From NCBI GenBank assembly GCA_003151655.1, contig PLYB01000067.1, positions 1 to 6,567 of the forward strand: DNA of 6,567 bases, given 5' to 3'. Shown here in pieces: positions 5,859-6,567 of the stretch. The position numbers were made by a program, and so were the translations under genes. The notes under the pieces are model-generated. The model had not been told where the DNA came from and ran no database searches. It saw only the letters and a program-made list of their open reading frames with translations. The DNA comes from Gallionellaceae bacterium. Lineage in GTDB: Bacteria > Pseudomonadota > Gammaproteobacteria > Burkholderiales > Gallionellaceae. Positions within the stretch are counted from its first letter, which is position 1. Each line of letters starts with the position of its first letter.

Positions 5859-5887
5859 AATGTAAACCGTTAATTAACAGTTGTCAA
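5859..5887 (-). promoter_or_regulatory. higBA promoter
   Basis: On the minus strand there is a perfect -35 TTGACA (5882-5887), a 17-bp spacer, and a -10 TACATT (5859-5864, 4 of 6 consensus bases). Initiation is expected near 5851-5853, that is at or next to the higB start codon. The spacer is filled by an operator-like palindrome. Confidence 0.75.
5865..5882. promoter_or_regulatory. Palindromic operator for HigA autoregulation
   Basis: The 18-bp sequence AACCGTTAATTAACAGTT is a palindrome with 8 of 9 pairs matching. It fills the spacer between the -35 and -10 of the higBA promoter, so a HigA dimer bound here would block RNA polymerase. Autorepression by HigA is known for the family; that this is the site is an inference from position and symmetry. 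Confidence 0.7.
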
Positions 5888-5963
5888 CCAAAGCGCCGCA
5901 AAATAGCTACTCACGTATCTTTTGCTAAGTCTGAACTACTAGAGATTATTTCAGGCGAATATC

Positions 5964-6116
5964 TCAGGGGCGAGTTGCTTGCTCTAATCGGGTCAGCCAA
6001 GCTAGCGCATGTTCACGCGATGCACCGCACATTTCTGCGGAGGGCTGCAACCCGGCGCAGAAAGCTGGACGTTCCGGTTTGCCGAAAACATTACAGCTAT
6101 TGTCTTCGTCCAGTTG
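5964..6116. repeat. Direct repeat copy 2 (partner 5091-5243), 3' part of intact ykgJ
   Basis: Right member of the 153-bp direct repeat pair. Here the repeat is the last 51 codons of the complete ykgJ-type gene, and the reading frame continues upstream without a break to its start. Confidence 0.9.
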
Positions 6117-6218
6117 CTCGCAACGTACACCGGCAGGTTTACCCTGCGGCATGCCCGGCAGGGGCGAGGTGATGGAGGGTGCGATGCAGCAGGCACCGCA
6201 ACCCGCACGACAATTCAT
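5964..6218 (-). CDS. ykgJ: YkgJ-family cysteine-cluster protein
   Basis: This 84-residue protein of the YkgJ (zinc/iron-chelating) family has an unproven molecular role. It starts MNCRAGCGACCIAPSITSPLPGMPQGKPAGVRC, the classical opening, and has eight cysteines at residues 3, 7, 10, 11, 33, 42, 54 and 64, consistent with binding one or more metal ions or an Fe-S cluster. The start at 6218 is chosen because it matches the family N-terminus and lies 2 bp after the thiC stop. An upstream in-frame ATG at 6377 would place 53 unrelated residues inside thiC. AAGG within the thiC end may serve as ribosome site. The tight thiC linkage suggests a shared transcript and perhaps a role in metal supply, which is speculative. 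Its last 51 codons are duplicated at 5091-5243, beyond the higBA module, and the 3' end may have been replaced by recombination. Confidence 0.92.
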   Translation of the reverse strand: MNCRAGCGACCIAPSITSPLPGMPQGKPAGVRCEQLDEDNSCNVFGKPERPAFCAGLQPSAEMCGASREHALAWLTRLEQATRP

Positions 6219-6220
6219 CG

Positions 6221-6567
6221 TTATGCCTTGTGATAAACCTGTGCGCCTTGTTTTACGAACTCGACCGATTTCACTTCCATGCCTTTTTTCAGCGCAGCCT
6301 GTTCTGAGAGTCCTTCCTTGGCGGCGTAGTCGCGTACGTCCTGGGAAATTTTCATTGAACAGAAATGCGGGCCACACATGGAGCAGAAGTGCGCGATCTT
6401 GGCGGATTCCTTGGGCAGGGTTTCATCGTGGAATTCGCGTGCGCGATCCGGATCGAGGCCGAGATTGAATTGATCCTCCCAGCGGAATTCGAAACGCGCT
6501 TTGCTCATGGCGTTGTCGCGCACCTGTGCACCGGGGTGACCTTTGGCCAGGTCGGCGGCGTGGGCGG
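6221..6567 (-). CDS. thiC: Phosphomethylpyrimidine synthase ThiC, C-terminal part only
   Basis: ThiC is a radical S-adenosylmethionine enzyme that rearranges aminoimidazole ribotide into hydroxymethylpyrimidine phosphate, the pyrimidine half of thiamine, in the cytoplasm. Only the last 114 residues are in the window; the gene enters from the right edge and most of it, with any TPP riboswitch, is outside. The visible part includes AHAADLAKGHPGAQVRDNAMSKARFEFRW, and the cluster motif C-x2-C-x4-C (CSMCGPHFC, codons at 6359-6385) that carries the [4Fe-4S] cluster in this family. The end, FVKQGAQVYHKA, is a normal ThiC C-terminus. The stop codon is 2 bp from the ykgJ-type gene, so the two form an operon. 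The identification is secure. Confidence 0.97.
   Translation of the reverse strand, partial: AHAADLAKGHPGAQVRDNAMSKARFEFRWEDQFNLGLDPDRAREFHDETLPKESAKIAHFCSMCGPHFCSMKISQDVRDYAAKEGLSEQAALKKGMEVKSVEFVKQGAQVYHKA

Noticed and set aside
6219..6377. N-terminal extension of the ykgJ-type gene into thiC
   Set aside because: These 53 codons lie out of frame within thiC and have no family similarity.
5774..6468. Plus-strand reading frames opposite higB, ykgJ and thiC
   Set aside because: All are antisense to well-identified genes and carry no domain signature.

Overview
The window looks like chromosomal DNA from a Gram-negative proteobacterium, most likely a betaproteobacterium. That placement is an inference from the feel of the protein sequences, the DUF1289/uppP pair and the thiC/ykgJ pair; there is no rRNA or other marker gene to confirm it. 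I see no tRNA, rRNA, CRISPR array, transposase or integrase.

Left part, 1-1076, minus strand: a small four-cysteine DUF1289 protein followed 21 bp later by uppP (undecaprenyl-diphosphatase). uppP is cut by the left edge and lacks only its last residues. Together they look like a short operon.

Centre left, 1077-3275: a divergent pair of transcription units. A GlxA-type AraC regulator (PfpI-like domain plus AraC helix-turn-helix) reads left. A cysteine hydrolase of the isochorismatase family reads right, and a GNAT acetyltransferase overlaps its stop by the ATGA arrangement. The layout suggests the regulator controls the hydrolase/acetyltransferase pair.

Centre, 3335-5017, plus strand: a row of small accessory genes with looser spacing and visibly higher A+T. 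They are a VOC (glyoxalase-fold) protein, a Tat-exported HAD protein of the L-2-haloacid dehalogenase type that lacks several catalytic residues, and a two-helix DUF2798 membrane protein at about 38% G+C. A promoter-like element with an inverted repeat lies between the last two.

Right part, 5018-6567, minus strand: the 3' end of thiC (thiamine pyrimidine synthesis) is followed after 2 bp by a ykgJ-type cysteine-cluster gene. Next comes a complete higBA toxin-antitoxin module with its own promoter and palindromic operator, and then a second, 5'-truncated copy of the ykgJ 3' end (153 bp, gapless, 135 of 153 bases identical). The toxin-antitoxin module is therefore bracketed by direct repeats made of the 3' end of a host gene. 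This is the most unusual structure in the window and suggests integration by recombination into ykgJ with restoration of its 3' end.
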